Part shown: piece after piece, positions 41,968 through 50,589 of the stretch
Position numbering within the stretch: the first letter of the stretch is position 1
How the letters are laid out: every line of letters begins with the position of its first letter
Assembly (NCBI RefSeq): GCF_013874595.1
Contig: NZ_CP059431.1
Coordinates: 2,852,001 to 2,916,000 of the forward strand
DNA from: Flavobacterium sp. xlx-214
Lineage (GTDB): Bacteria > Bacteroidota > Bacteroidia > Flavobacteriales > Flavobacteriaceae
DNA: 64,000 nucleotides
Direction of reading: 5' to 3'
The notes under the pieces: model-generated
Seen by the model: the letters and a program-made list of their open reading frames with translations, nothing else
Database searches by the model: none
Told to the model about the DNA's origin: nothing
Position numbers and translations under genes: made by a program

Positions 41968-43064
41968 TAAAAGCCATTTAACTTATCAATAATGTAATCT
42001 TGCTCTTCTACAGTTAACGAAGGATTTAGAGGGATACTAACAACTTGATGATGTATTAATTCACTAATTGGTAATGAAAGCGCACTAAACTCTGTCATTG
42101 CCTCTTGTTTATGAGGCGGAATAGGATAATGAATTAATGTTTGTATGTTATGTTCTAACATATATTGTTGAAATTGTTGTCGGTTTTCAACTCTAATAGG
42201 AAAAATATGAAACACGTGCGCATTGTAGTCTGCAATAAAAGGCAAAACAATGGTTGGATTTGAAACTTCGTTAATAAAACGTTTAGCAATTCCTTTGCGA
42301 ATGTTGTTATCAAAATCTAAATCGGGTAATTTTAAGCGCAAAAAAGCCGCTTGTAACTCGTCTAATCTAGAATTAATTCCTTTATAAATATTATGATATT
42401 TAAGCTCAGATCCGTAATTACGTAAACTACGTATGCAATTTGCTAACAAGGTGTTTGATGTTGTAACAGCTCCACCATCACCTAAACACCCTAAATTTTT
42501 TCCAGGGTAAAAACTAAAACCCGCAGCATCGCCAATTGCACCCACTTTTAAATTATTACAAACAGCTCCGTGGGCTTGCGCTGCATCTTCAATTAACAAC
42601 AAACCAAAATCTTTGCAAAAAGTTTTAATTGCTAAAGCATCAGTCGCCTGCCCGTACAAATGCACCATTAAAACACCTTTTGTATGTTGCGATACTTGAT
42701 TTTGTAATACTTCTAAAGTTAAGTTGTAATTCAACAAATTAGTATCAACCAGCTTAGGTATTAAACCTGCGTTTAACACCGCTAAAATGCTAGCAATATA
42801 GGTATTAGCAGGTACTAAAATTTCATCTCCTACTTTTAAAACACCTAACTCAACATAAGCCTTAAATATTAAAACTAAAGCATCTAAACCGTTACCAACA
42901 CCAATACAATGGGTTGTATTACAATAATTAGCAAACTCTTCTTCAAAGTGTAAAACTTCGTCACCTAAAATGTAATATCCCTTATCTAAAAACAAGGATG
43001 TTTTTTGTAAAAAAGCTTCTTTATAAGGAGCATTTATTTTACTTAAATTTAAATATGGAATCAT
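41967..43064 (-). CDS. DegT/DnrJ/EryC1/StrS aminotransferase (FdtB-like)
   Basis: A 365-residue PLP enzyme that aminates keto-sugars. Motifs: [16 protein letters not shown] (about 54-69), [11 protein letters not shown] (PLP ring Asp, about 153-163), [20 protein letters not shown] with the PLP-lysine (about 181-200), and [14 protein letters not shown] (near 230). With the FdtA-like isomerase in the same operon it likely makes the 3-amino sugar. Start ATG at 43064 (MIPYLNLSK) is the family start; a longer frame of 19 codons upstream is unlikely. Confidence 0.92.
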   Translation of the reverse strand: MIPYLNLSKINAPYKEAFLQKTSLFLDKGYYILGDEVLHFEEEFANYCNTTHCIGVGNGLDALVLIFKAYVELGVLKVGDEILVPANTYIASILAVLNAGLIPKLVDTNLLNYNLTLEVLQNQVSQHTKGVLMVHLYGQATDALAIKTFCKDFGLLLIEDAAQAHGAVCNNLKVGAIGDAAGFSFYPGKNLGCLGDGGAVTTSNTLLANCIRSLRNYGSELKYHNIYKGINSRLDELQAAFLRLKLPDLDFDNNIRKGIAKRFINEVSNPTIVLPFIADYNAHVFHIFPIRVENRQQFQQYMLEHNIQTLIHYPIPPHKQEAMTEFSALSLPISELIHHQVVSIPLNPSLTVEEQDYIIDKLNGF

Positions 43065-43074
43065 CTTAATTTGC

Positions 43075-44019
43075 TTAAATTTTAAAGTGATAGGTTGAAA
43101 AAACGATAGTTCGCGCGCCAAATTGCTCTTTCCAAGCCAAAAGCGACTCTTTTTCTATAAACGTTTCATCGGAACTTGATGTACCAAAATCAAAATAAGG
43201 TTTGTTTAATTGATGTATGATTTCTAAATGTAACAAATCTAAACCTCCTAATTTATTAAAACTTGGATTACCTGCAATATATTGTGATTTTGTATATTTT
43301 TTGTTTTGAAACAGTATCGTTCCAGCAATCATTTCATTGTTTAAAAAAGCCCCAATTAGCTCAATTTCATTAGAAAAAAGAGCTTTTAATTTTATCATTT
43401 CTTCTAACGAATGAATAGGCTTTTTACCAAATTTATTATTTAAGCGAGGAACAAGTAATTCGTTCCAAAAAAAATCGAAATCATTACTTTTTTTAATTTC
43501 AATACCTAATCGTTTGGCTTTATTAGCGTTTCTAAGAATTGATTTTGATACAATTAACGACTCATTATTATAAATTACAGATCCAATGTTGTACTCAATT
43601 GAACACTGATACGATTGTTGTAAAAACATTAATTCATCATTTGCACTTTCACTATATATTGATGGAATTGTTTTAATAAATAAATCAGTTATAGAACGTT
43701 CTTTTAAAAACGCTATCAAATGTGCAAACAATTGCTTGTATAATGCAAAACGAACAGTTTGTTTTACCAATAAGCCACCATATGTTAAACCTTGATGTGA
43801 AAAAACACTAGCGTCTTTTATAGTAGCTGGCAAAATAGCAACCAATTCATCTTCTAAAAAAAACAATAACGAACAATCAGCAAAACGGTCTTTGTGATAT
43901 TCCATAAAATCGCGTTTAAATAAAAAAGTGGCATTTTTACTTAAATCAACAAAAGAATCCCAAGTACTTTTATAACTTTCGTTATACTGAATTATGGTTA
44001 TGGCTTTATCAATATTCAT
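43075..44019 (-). CDS. GNAT/FemAB-like acyltransferase
   Basis: A 314-residue protein with the two-domain GNAT architecture of FemAB-like enzymes (peptidyl or amino-sugar acyltransferases). The centre has [39 protein letters not shown] (about 163-202), and the C-terminal GNAT part has [20 protein letters not shown], then [23 protein letters not shown] and [11 protein letters not shown], a pattern seen in exopolysaccharide-associated relatives. It may acylate the amino sugar made by the FdtA/FdtB pair. It is first in the minus-strand operon. Confidence 0.82.
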   Translation of the reverse strand: MNIDKAITIIQYNESYKSTWDSFVDLSKNATFLFKRDFMEYHKDRFADCSLLFFLEDELVAILPATIKDASVFSHQGLTYGGLLVKQTVRFALYKQLFAHLIAFLKERSITDLFIKTIPSIYSESANDELMFLQQSYQCSIEYNIGSVIYNNESLIVSKSILRNANKAKRLGIEIKKSNDFDFFWNELLVPRLNNKFGKKPIHSLEEMIKLKALFSNEIELIGAFLNNEMIAGTILFQNKKYTKSQYIAGNPSFNKLGGLDLLHLEIIHQLNKPYFDFGTSSSDETFIEKESLLAWKEQFGARTIVFSTYHFKI

Positions 44020-44101
44020 ACTAAGAAACGAAATAACGTAAAAACATTAACATTTCATAACGAAACCGTGTGATTTTTTATCATTGAAAATAATTCTTTC
44101 T

Positions 44102-44109
44102 TATATTTG
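44102..44109 (+). promoter_or_regulatory. Promoter -7 element for thrS-infC
   Basis: TATATTTG matches the consensus; a TTG at 44084-44086 may serve as -33, with a slightly short 15-base spacer. Confidence 0.45.
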
Positions 44110-44135
44110 CGTGATAAAAAAATTTCAATAACAAA

Positions 44136-46076
44136 ATGATTAAAATAACATTACCAGATGGTTCGGTTCGTGAGTATGCTTCAGGCGTTACTCCGTACGA
44201 TGTAGCTTTAAGTATAAGCGAAGGTTTAGCACGTAACGTAATTTCAGCTAATTTTAACGGTACTACCGTTGAAACCGTTACGCCGTTAACCACCGATGGT
44301 AGTTTGGTTTTATACACTTGGACGAATGATGAAGGAAAAAAAGCATTTTGGCACTCTACATCACACGTTATGGCGCAAGCTTTACAAGAAATGTATCCTG
44401 GAATTAAATTAACTATTGGTCCTGCAATTGACAATGGTTTTTATTACGATGTTGATTTTGGTGATAATAAGATATCAGATGCAGATTTTAAAGCAATTGA
44501 AGATCGAATTTTAGCCATTTCTAAAGAAAAATACGAATTTAAAATGCGTTCAGCTACAAAAGCTGAAGCTTTAGAATTATATAAAGACAACGAGTACAAA
44601 ACAGAATTGATTCAGAACTTAGAAGACGGAACAATTACTTTTTGTGATCACGCTACTTTTACCGATTTATGTCGTGGTGGGCACATTCCTAACACAAGCA
44701 TCATTAAAGCGGTAAAAATACTTTCAGTTGCAGGTGCATATTGGAGAGGCGATGAAAAAAACAAACAATTAACTCGTGTTTATGGAATATCGTTCCCTAA
44801 ACAAAAAGACCTTACCGAATATTTAGAAATGATTGAAGAGGCAAAACGCCGCGATCACCGTAAATTAGGTAAAGAATTAGAATTGTTCACATTCTCACAA
44901 AAAGTAGGTCAAGGGTTGCCATTATGGTTACCAAAAGGAGCTGCTTTACGTGAGCGTTTAGAATCATTTTTAAAGAAAGCACAGAAAAAAGCGGGTTATG
45001 AACAAGTGGTAACACCACATATTGGTCATAAAGAATTATATGTAACTTCAGGGCATTACGCAAAATACGGTGCAGATAGTTTTCAACCTATTCACACACC
45101 TGTTGAAGGAGAAGAATACTTATTAAAACCAATGAACTGCCCACACCATTGTGAAATTTACAATGCAAAACCTTGGTCGTACAAAGATTTACCTAAACGT
45201 TATGCAGAATTTGGTACCGTTTACCGTTACGAACAATCGGGTGAGTTACACGGTTTAACACGTGTTCGTTGTTTTACGCAAGACGATGCGCATATTTTTT
45301 GTACACCAGATCAATTAGACGAAGAATTCAAAAAAGTAATCGATTTAGTATTGTATGTTTTTGGTTCTTTAGGATTTGATAATTTTACGGCTCAAGTTTC
45401 TGTTCGCGATTTAGACAAGCCAGAAAAATACATTGGATCAGTTGAAAACTGGGAAAAAGCAGAGCAAGCAATTATTAATGCAGCAAAAGATAAAGGTTTA
45501 ACTTATGTAATAGAATCTGGCGAAGCCGCTTTCTACGGACCTAAATTAGACTTTATGGTAAAAGATGCATTAGGCCGTAGTTGGCAATTAGGAACCATTC
45601 AGGTAGATTACAATTTACCAGAACGTTTTGATTTGTCATACAAAGGATCTGATGATAAGTTACACAGACCTGTAATGATACACCGTGCACCATTTGGTTC
45701 AATGGAACGTTTCATTGCTATTTTATTAGAAAACACAGGCGGTCATTTTCCATTATGGTTAATGCCAGAACAAGTTATCATCCTGTCTTTGAGCGAGAAA
45801 TATGAAAATTATGCAAAAAAAGTTTTAAATTTGCTAGAAAATCACGAAATTCGCGCCAAACTTGATGATCGTAATGAAACCATCGGTAAAAAAATCCGTG
45901 AGGCAGAGTTACAAAAATATCCTTTCATGTTAATTATTGGTGAGGATGAAGAGAAAAATGCAACCGTTTCTGTTCGTAAACAAGGAGAATCAGGTAAATC
46001 AAATACCTCTATGAAAATTGAAGAATTTATCTCTTTAATTGAAGAAGAAGTAAACAAAACAATAAAACAATTTTAA
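44136..46076 (+). CDS. thrS: Threonyl-tRNA synthetase
   Basis: A 646-residue class II synthetase: TGS domain (1-60; [24 protein letters not shown]), editing domain with [11 protein letters not shown] (about 71-81) and [16 protein letters not shown] (about 167-182), catalytic core with the zinc ligands [11 protein letters not shown] (about 334-344), motif 2 [20 protein letters not shown] (about 356-375) and motif 3 [19 protein letters not shown], and the anticodon-binding C-terminus. All editing and zinc residues are intact. It heads the thrS-infC-rpmI-rplT cluster common in bacteria. Confidence 0.97.
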   Translation: MIKITLPDGSVREYASGVTPYDVALSISEGLARNVISANFNGTTVETVTPLTTDGSLVLYTWTNDEGKKAFWHSTSHVMAQALQEMYPGIKLTIGPAIDNGFYYDVDFGDNKISDADFKAIEDRILAISKEKYEFKMRSATKAEALELYKDNEYKTELIQNLEDGTITFCDHATFTDLCRGGHIPNTSIIKAVKILSVAGAYWRGDEKNKQLTRVYGISFPKQKDLTEYLEMIEEAKRRDHRKLGKELELFTFSQKVGQGLPLWLPKGAALRERLESFLKKAQKKAGYEQVVTPHIGHKELYVTSGHYAKYGADSFQPIHTPVEGEEYLLKPMNCPHHCEIYNAKPWSYKDLPKRYAEFGTVYRYEQSGELHGLTRVRCFTQDDAHIFCTPDQLDEEFKKVIDLVLYVFGSLGFDNFTAQVSVRDLDKPEKYIGSVENWEKAEQAIINAAKDKGLTYVIESGEAAFYGPKLDFMVKDALGRSWQLGTIQVDYNLPERFDLSYKGSDDKLHRPVMIHRAPFGSMERFIAILLENTGGHFPLWLMPEQVIILSLSEKYENYAKKVLNLLENHEIRAKLDDRNETIGKKIREAELQKYPFMLIIGEDEEKNATVSVRKQGESGKSNTSMKIEEFISLIEEEVNKTIKQF

Positions 46077-46112
46077 GTTAAACCGCTGTAAAAAGCACAA
46101 AACTATAATACC

Positions 46113-46667
46113 ATAGCAGTAAATCACAGAAGAGGTTTTAAACCTCTAGAAAAGAAGGAAGATGCACACAGAATTAATGATAAAATTCGCGTGCCAGAAG
46201 TTCGTTTAGTAGGCGATAACATAGAACCAGGTGTTTATAAAACAACTGAAGCAATGGCTATGGCTGATGCTCAGGCCTTAGATTTGGTTGAAATTTCTCC
46301 AAATGCAAACCCACCTGTTTGTAAAATTATCGATTACAAAAAGTTTCTTTACGAGCAAAAGAAGCGCGACAAAATGTTGAAGGCTAAAACTGCTCAAATT
46401 ACTGTTAAAGAAATTCGTTTTGGACCTCAAACAGACGAGCACGATTATGAGTTCAAAAAGAAAAATGCAATGAAATTTTTGAAAGAAGGTTCAAAATTAA
46501 AAGCATTTGTATTCTTTAAGGGTCGTTCAATTATATACAAAGAACAAGGTCAAATTTTATTATTGCGTTTAGCGCAAGACTTAGAAGAATTTGGAAAAGT
46601 AGAAGCTATGCCCGTTCTTGAAGGTAAAAGAATGACAATGTATATTGCACCTAAAAAGAAAAATTAG
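46113..46667 (+). CDS. infC: Translation initiation factor IF-3, probable AUA start
   Basis: IF-3 binds the 30S subunit and checks start codons. The conserved N-terminal part reads [19 protein letters not shown], followed by [26 protein letters not shown] and the C-terminal domain to [12 protein letters not shown]. The only ATG-like start in the conserved frame before HRIND is ATA at 46113 (ATA GCA GTA AAT CAC); the frame is closed by a stop at 46089. A GTG at 46191 would remove the conserved [10 protein letters not shown]-3 genes often use rare starts (AUU in E. coli) for autoregulation, so AUA fits. Predicted length is 184 residues. The N-terminal Arg/Lys-rich lead-in ([12 protein letters not shown]) matches family members. 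Confidence 0.9.
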   Translation: MAVNHRRGFKPLEKKEDAHRINDKIRVPEVRLVGDNIEPGVYKTTEAMAMADAQALDLVEISPNANPPVCKIIDYKKFLYEQKKRDKMLKAKTAQITVKEIRFGPQTDEHDYEFKKKNAMKFLKEGSKLKAFVFFKGRSIIYKEQGQILLLRLAQDLEEFGKVEAMPVLEGKRMTMYIAPKKKN

Positions 46668-46675
46668 TACTTTTG
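46645..46675 (+). promoter_or_regulatory. Promoter for rpmI-rplT overlapping the end of infC
   Basis: TTG at 46645-46647 and TACTTTTG at 46668-46675 with a 20-base spacer match the TTG-N17-23-TAnnTTTG consensus. It would drive the ribosomal protein genes independently of thrS-infC. Confidence 0.5.
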
Positions 46676-46718
46676 CACAATATTGTTAAGTAAGATAACA
46701 TAAATACCTAGGAACAAG

Positions 46719-46916
46719 ATGCCTAAAATGAAAACTAAATCTAGTGCTAAGAAACGTTTTACCGTTACTGGTTCTGGAAAAATTAAAAGAAAACACGCTT
46801 TCAAAAGCCACATCTTAACAAAGAAGTCTAAAAAGCGTAAATTAGCTTTAACTCACTCTGGTTTAGTACATAAATCTGACGAGAAAAGCATCAAAGAACA
46901 ATTAAGAATTATTTAA
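46719..46916 (+). CDS. rpmI: 50S ribosomal protein L35
   Basis: A 65-residue basic protein: [20 protein letters not shown] at the start and the [18 protein letters not shown] segment are the L35 pattern. The length is standard. It lies between infC and rplT in the classical order, with a TACTTTTG promoter upstream and a foldable spacer before rplT. Confidence 0.97.
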   Translation: MPKMKTKSSAKKRFTVTGSGKIKRKHAFKSHILTKKSKKRKLALTHSGLVHKSDEKSIKEQLRII

Positions 46917-46958
46917 TCTTAATTGATTCTTTCGGTTAAAACAATTTAATAACCCTGG

Positions 46959-47015
46959 AGTGGGCTGATCGTAACTAATTAAAAGATCAAAAGCGATGGC
47001 AACATCCGCCCTACT
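46959..47015 (+). promoter_or_regulatory. Candidate structured RNA in the rpmI-rplT spacer
   Basis: AGTGGGC (46959-46965) pairs with GCCC-T-ACT (47008-47015, one bulged T); inside are the hairpin TGATC/GATCA (46966-46970 with 46985-46989) and GCGATG-GCAA-CATCCGC (46993-47009) with a GNRA loop. The two inner hairpins and outer stem make a three-way junction ending about 17 bases before rplT. L20 autoregulation through such spacers is known in other phyla. Confidence 0.45.
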
Positions 47016-47032
47016 ACAAAAATCTAAGAATT

Positions 47033-47377
47033 ATGCCAAAAGCAAATAATGCAGTAGCATCAAGAGCAAGAAGAAAAAGAATTTTGAAGCAAGCCAAAGG
47101 TTTCTTCGGAAGACGTAAAAACGTTTGGACAGTAGCTAAAAACGCGGTAGAGAAAGCAATGTCTTACGCTTACCGTGACAGAAAACAAAAGAAAAGAAAT
47201 TTCCGTTCATTATGGATTATGCGTATTAACGCTGGTGCACGTTTACACGGAATGTCTTATTCTCAATTCATGGGAAAAATCAAAGCTAACAACATCGAAT
47301 TAAACCGTAAGGTTTTAGCTGATTTAGCAATGAACCACCCAGAAGCTTTCACAGCTATCGTTAATAAAATTAAATAA
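47033..47377 (+). CDS. rplT: 50S ribosomal protein L20
   Basis: A 114-residue basic, helical protein that binds 23S rRNA early in 50S assembly. It shows the L20 pattern [24 protein letters not shown], then [25 protein letters not shown] and [31 protein letters not shown]. The length is standard. L20 represses its own operon in E. coli and Bacillus. It is followed by a terminator. Confidence 0.97.
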   Translation: MPKANNAVASRARRKRILKQAKGFFGRRKNVWTVAKNAVEKAMSYAYRDRKQKKRNFRSLWIMRINAGARLHGMSYSQFMGKIKANNIELNRKVLADLAMNHPEAFTAIVNKIK

Positions 47378-47414
47378 ACGTTTGTAAAACCCCGTTTATC
47401 TTACTTACATATAT

Positions 47415-47441
47415 AAAACCTACTTTTTAGTAGGTTTTTTT
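47415..47441 (+). terminator. Intrinsic terminator after rplT
   Basis: AAAACCTACT pairs with AGTAGGTTTT around TTTT and continues into T7. Confidence 0.85.
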
Positions 47442-47485
47442 ATTTCTATATCTTTATAAAAAGACAGAAAAATAAAAGGTTTTGA

Positions 47486-47493
47486 TATATTTG
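47486..47493 (+). promoter_or_regulatory. Promoter -7 element for dapD
   Basis: TATATTTG, exact consensus. Transcription would start near 47500, downstream of the first in-frame ATG at 47495, and so decides the start of dapD as 47513. Confidence 0.5.
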
Positions 47494-47512
47494 TATGAAA
47501 TTAAACTTAAGT

Positions 47513-48328
47513 ATGGAATCGTTAAAAAACATTATAGAAAAAGCTTGGGAAAACCGAGAATTATTACAGCAAGAAGAAACGCAAAAAACTATTAGAGAAG
47601 TTATAGATTTAATTGATAACGGAGAATTACGCACTGCAGAACCCGTAGATGGTGGTTGGCAAATTAATGAATGGGTTAAAAAAGCTGTTGTAATGTACTT
47701 CCCTATTCAAAAAATGGAAACCTTAGAAGCAGGAATTTTTGAATATCACGACAAAATACCTTTAAAACGTAATTATGCCGAAAAAGGAATTCGTGTAGTG
47801 CCTAATGCAGTAGCACGTCATGGTGCCTACATTTCATCTGGTGTAATTTTAATGCCATCTTATGTAAATATTGGAGCTTATGTAGACGAAGGTACTATGG
47901 TAGATACATGGGCAACCGTTGGTTCTTGTGCACAAATTGGTAAAAATGTGCATTTATCTGGAGGTGTTGGTATTGGTGGTGTTTTAGAACCTTTACAAGC
48001 TGCACCAGTAATTATTGAAGATAATGCTTTTATTGGATCTCGTTGTATTGTAGTTGAAGGTGTTCGCGTGGGTAAAGAAGCTGTTTTAGGCGCTAATGTT
48101 TGTTTAACAGCATCTACTAAAATTATTGATGTAACAGGTGATACGCCTGTAGAAATTAAAGGATATGTTCCAGAGCGCTCTGTAGTAATTCCGGGTTCTT
48201 ACACCAAGAAATTTGCAGCGGGTGAATACCAAGTACCTTGTGCTTTAATCATTGGTAAACGAAAAGAAAGTACTGATAAGAAAACTTCTTTAAACGATGC
48301 TTTAAGAGAGCATAACGTTGCGGTTTAA
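47513..48328 (+). CDS. dapD: Tetrahydrodipicolinate N-succinyltransferase
   Basis: A 271-residue enzyme of the succinylase route to diaminopimelate and lysine. It has an N-terminal helical domain (SLKNIIEKAWENRELL; residues 2-17) and a left-handed beta-helix core with hexapeptide turns (GVILMPSYVNIGAYVDEGTMVDTWATVGSCAQIGKNVHLSGGVGIGGVLEP, about 116-165), then PVIIEDNAFIGSRCIVVEGV and the C-terminal strand. The length matches E. coli DapD (274). The start at 47513 (MESLKN) is chosen because the promoter's -7 element lies too close to the upstream ATG. Confidence 0.95.
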   Translation: MESLKNIIEKAWENRELLQQEETQKTIREVIDLIDNGELRTAEPVDGGWQINEWVKKAVVMYFPIQKMETLEAGIFEYHDKIPLKRNYAEKGIRVVPNAVARHGAYISSGVILMPSYVNIGAYVDEGTMVDTWATVGSCAQIGKNVHLSGGVGIGGVLEPLQAAPVIIEDNAFIGSRCIVVEGVRVGKEAVLGANVCLTASTKIIDVTGDTPVEIKGYVPERSVVIPGSYTKKFAAGEYQVPCALIIGKRKESTDKKTSLNDALREHNVAV

Positions 48329-48394
48329 TTAAAACGAATTATTTAAAAAAAATAATTTTAATAGACCAAATAAACTTATAATAACTACTAAAAT

Positions 48395-48424
48395 AAAAAA
48401 AGCATCTCTTAAGAGATGCTTTTT
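48395..48424. terminator. Bidirectional terminator between dapD and rpmA
   Basis: AAAAAGCATCTCTTAAGAGATGCTTTTT is a symmetric hairpin between convergent genes. Confidence 0.85.
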
Positions 48425-48445
48425 GTTCTTTGTTGTCTAAGAAGA

Positions 48446-48706
48446 TTAAGCTTCAAACGGTACAATAGAAACGAAAGATTTGTTATCTCTCTTTTTTGTA
48501 AATTGTACAACTCCATCAACTTTAGCATGTAAAGTATGATCTTTTCCCATGTAAACGTTTTCACCTGGGTTATGTTTTGAACCTCTTTGTCTAACGATGA
48601 TGTTTCCAGCAATAGCTGCTTGACCACCATAAATCTTAACGCCTAAACGTTTCGATTCTGATTCTCTACCATTCTTAGAACTACCGACACCTTTCTTGTG
48701 AGCCAT
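48446..48706 (-). CDS. rpmA: 50S ribosomal protein L27
   Basis: An 86-residue protein near the peptidyl transferase centre. The start [24 protein letters not shown] and [37 protein letters not shown] are the L27 pattern. The N-terminus begins directly with AHKKG, so no cleavable Firmicute-type extension is present. It follows rplU by 42 bases in the usual L21-L27 operon. Confidence 0.97.
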   Translation of the reverse strand: MAHKKGVGSSKNGRESESKRLGVKIYGGQAAIAGNIIVRQRGSKHNPGENVYMGKDHTLHAKVDGVVQFTKKRDNKSFVSIVPFEA

Positions 48707-48748
48707 GATGTTTGGTTTTTAAAATTGTTAATACTTTCTAGTTACAGA

Positions 48749-49060
48749 TTAGATGTTGATTCCCTCGATTACGATTTGAGTCAATGCTTGTCTGTGACCG
48801 TTTTTCTTTTTGTATCCTTTTCTTCTTTTTTTCTTGAAAACGATAACTTTGTCACCTTGAAGGTGTTTTAAAACTTTCGCTCCTACTGAAGCTCCTGTTA
48901 TAGCTGGGGCGCCTAAAGTAATTGCACCTGCGTTGTCTACTAAGAAAACTTTGTCAAAAGTAACATTAGTTCCTTCTTCAGCAGCTAAACGGTGTACATA
49001 CACTTTTTGGTCTTTGCTAACTTTGAATTGTTGCCCTGCTATCTCTACGATTGCGTACAT
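48749..49060 (-). CDS. rplU: 50S ribosomal protein L21
   Basis: A 103-residue 23S rRNA-binding protein: MYAIVEIAGQQFKVSKDQKVYVHRL at the start, then FDKVFLVDN, and the C-terminal KKKRRKGYKKKNGHRQALTQIVIEGI. I use the ATG at 49060, where L21 proteins normally start; an upstream frame of 14 codons runs into the promoter region. It leads the rplU-rpmA operon from a strong consensus promoter. Confidence 0.97.
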   Translation of the reverse strand: MYAIVEIAGQQFKVSKDQKVYVHRLAAEEGTNVTFDKVFLVDNAGAITLGAPAITGASVGAKVLKHLQGDKVIVFKKKRRKGYKKKNGHRQALTQIVIEGINI

Positions 49061-49091
49061 AACAATTAAATTAAAATTAATTTTAAGACTG

Positions 49092-49120
49092 CAAATATAC
49101 AAAAAATATCTAAAATCAAA
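49092..49120 (-). promoter_or_regulatory. Promoter for rplU-rpmA
   Basis: Minus strand TTTG (49120-49117), 17-base spacer and TATATTTG (49099-49092) match the full Bacteroidota promoter consensus. Confidence 0.6.
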
Positions 49121-49250
49121 GCCTAAGTTGTTCGTTTTTAAAAAATTAATTCTAACTGAAAAAATATTTAAAAAAAAGAAGAAGTTAAATGTAACAAAAT
49201 CACGAAATTGCGAACTAATTTACAAAATCAAATTAATTTAAATCGAAGTT

Positions 49251-50576
49251 ATGAGAAAATCTTTAACGGCTTTAGCTTCTGCACTTTTAATTAGTAGTGT
49301 TGCAGTTGCTCAGAAAGTTGAGTTTGAAGAGTATACACTTGACAATGGTTTGCATGTAGTATTACATCAAGACAAATCGGCGCCAGTTGTAGTTACTTCT
49401 GTAATGTACCACGTTGGTGCTAAAGATGAAAACCCAGAGCGTACTGGTTTTGCGCACTTTTTTGAGCACCTTTTGTTTGAAGGTACTGAAAACATTGGAA
49501 GAGGAGAATGGTTTAAGTTGGTAACTTCTAACGGAGGTCACAATAACGCAAACACTTCTGATGACCGTACGTATTATTACGAAGTTTTTCCATCAAACAA
49601 TTTAGAATTGGCTATTTGGATGGAAAGTGATCGTTTATTACAACCAGTTATCAACCAAATTGGTGTTGATACACAAAACGAAGTTGTAAAAGAAGAAAAA
49701 CGTTTACGTGTAGATAATCAACCTTACGGAAACTGGATTACAGAGGTTAAGAAAAATTTATTCAAGAAACATCCATACCGTTGGGCACCTATTGGTTCTA
49801 TGGAGCATTTAGATGCTGCTACTTTAGAAGAGTTCCAAGCTTTCAACAAAAAATTCTATGTACCTAACAATGCTGTATTGGTAATTGCTGGTGATATTGA
49901 ATTTGGTAAAACAAAAGAATTGGTTCAAAAATATTTTGGTGTTGTTAAAAGAGGAGCTGATGTTCCACGAGTAAACATCAAAGAAGATGAAATTACAAAA
50001 CCTATTATTGCTACAGCTCATGATGCAAACATTCAAATTCCAATGTACATCACAGCTTATAGAACGCCATCAATGAAAACGCGTGAGGCAAGAGTTTTAG
50101 ATATGATTTCTTCTTACTTAACAGGTGGAAAATCATCGCCAATGCAAAAGAAAATTGTTGATGAGAAAAAAATGGCTTTACAGTTATTTGCTTTCAACTA
50201 TGCACAAGAAGATTACGGTATGTATTTAATTGGTGCAATGCCAATGGGTGATACATCTAGAGCTACTTTACAAAAAGAAATTGATGATGAAGTAACAAAA
50301 TTACAAACAGAATTAATTTCTGAAAGAGATTACCAAAAATTACAAAACGATTTTGAAAACCGTTATGTGAGTGGAAACTCAGATTTAGAGCAGTTAACAG
50401 AGAATTTAGCAACAAATTATTTGTTATATGGTGATATTAATTTAATTAACGAAGAAATTAATATTTACCGTTCTATCACAAGAGAAGAAATTCGTGATAT
50501 TGCTAAGAAATACTTAAAAAGTAATTCTCGTTTATTATTAGATTATGTACCAGCTAAAGAAGATTCAGCTAAATAA
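49251..50576 (+). CDS. M16 family zinc metallopeptidase (active subunit)
   Basis: A 441-residue secreted M16 peptidase (pitrilysin/insulinase family) with a signal peptide (MRKSLTALASALLISSVAVAQ). The inverted zinc motif HFFEH (about 73-77) and the downstream Glu in NEVVKEEKRLR (about 145-155) are intact, so it should be catalytic. The C-terminal half has the usual second M16 repeat. It is followed, after a 13-base gap, by a second M16 protein lacking the zinc motif; such pairs form heterodimers. It probably degrades peptides in the periplasm. Confidence 0.92.
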   Translation: MRKSLTALASALLISSVAVAQKVEFEEYTLDNGLHVVLHQDKSAPVVVTSVMYHVGAKDENPERTGFAHFFEHLLFEGTENIGRGEWFKLVTSNGGHNNANTSDDRTYYYEVFPSNNLELAIWMESDRLLQPVINQIGVDTQNEVVKEEKRLRVDNQPYGNWITEVKKNLFKKHPYRWAPIGSMEHLDAATLEEFQAFNKKFYVPNNAVLVIAGDIEFGKTKELVQKYFGVVKRGADVPRVNIKEDEITKPIIATAHDANIQIPMYITAYRTPSMKTREARVLDMISSYLTGGKSSPMQKKIVDEKKMALQLFAFNYAQEDYGMYLIGAMPMGDTSRATLQKEIDDEVTKLQTELISERDYQKLQNDFENRYVSGNSDLEQLTENLATNYLLYGDINLINEEINIYRSITREEIRDIAKKYLKSNSRLLLDYVPAKEDSAK

Positions 50577-50589
50577 TTCGGTTAACAAA

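Noticed and set aside
34640-44019. Recent horizontal transfer or a mobile element carrying the glycan island
   Set aside because: No transposase, integrase, tRNA boundary or terminal repeats were seen; base composition looks similar to the neighbours by eye.
46191-46667. infC starting at GTG 46191
   Set aside because: This would delete conserved IF-3 residues encoded in frame upstream (HRINDKIR).
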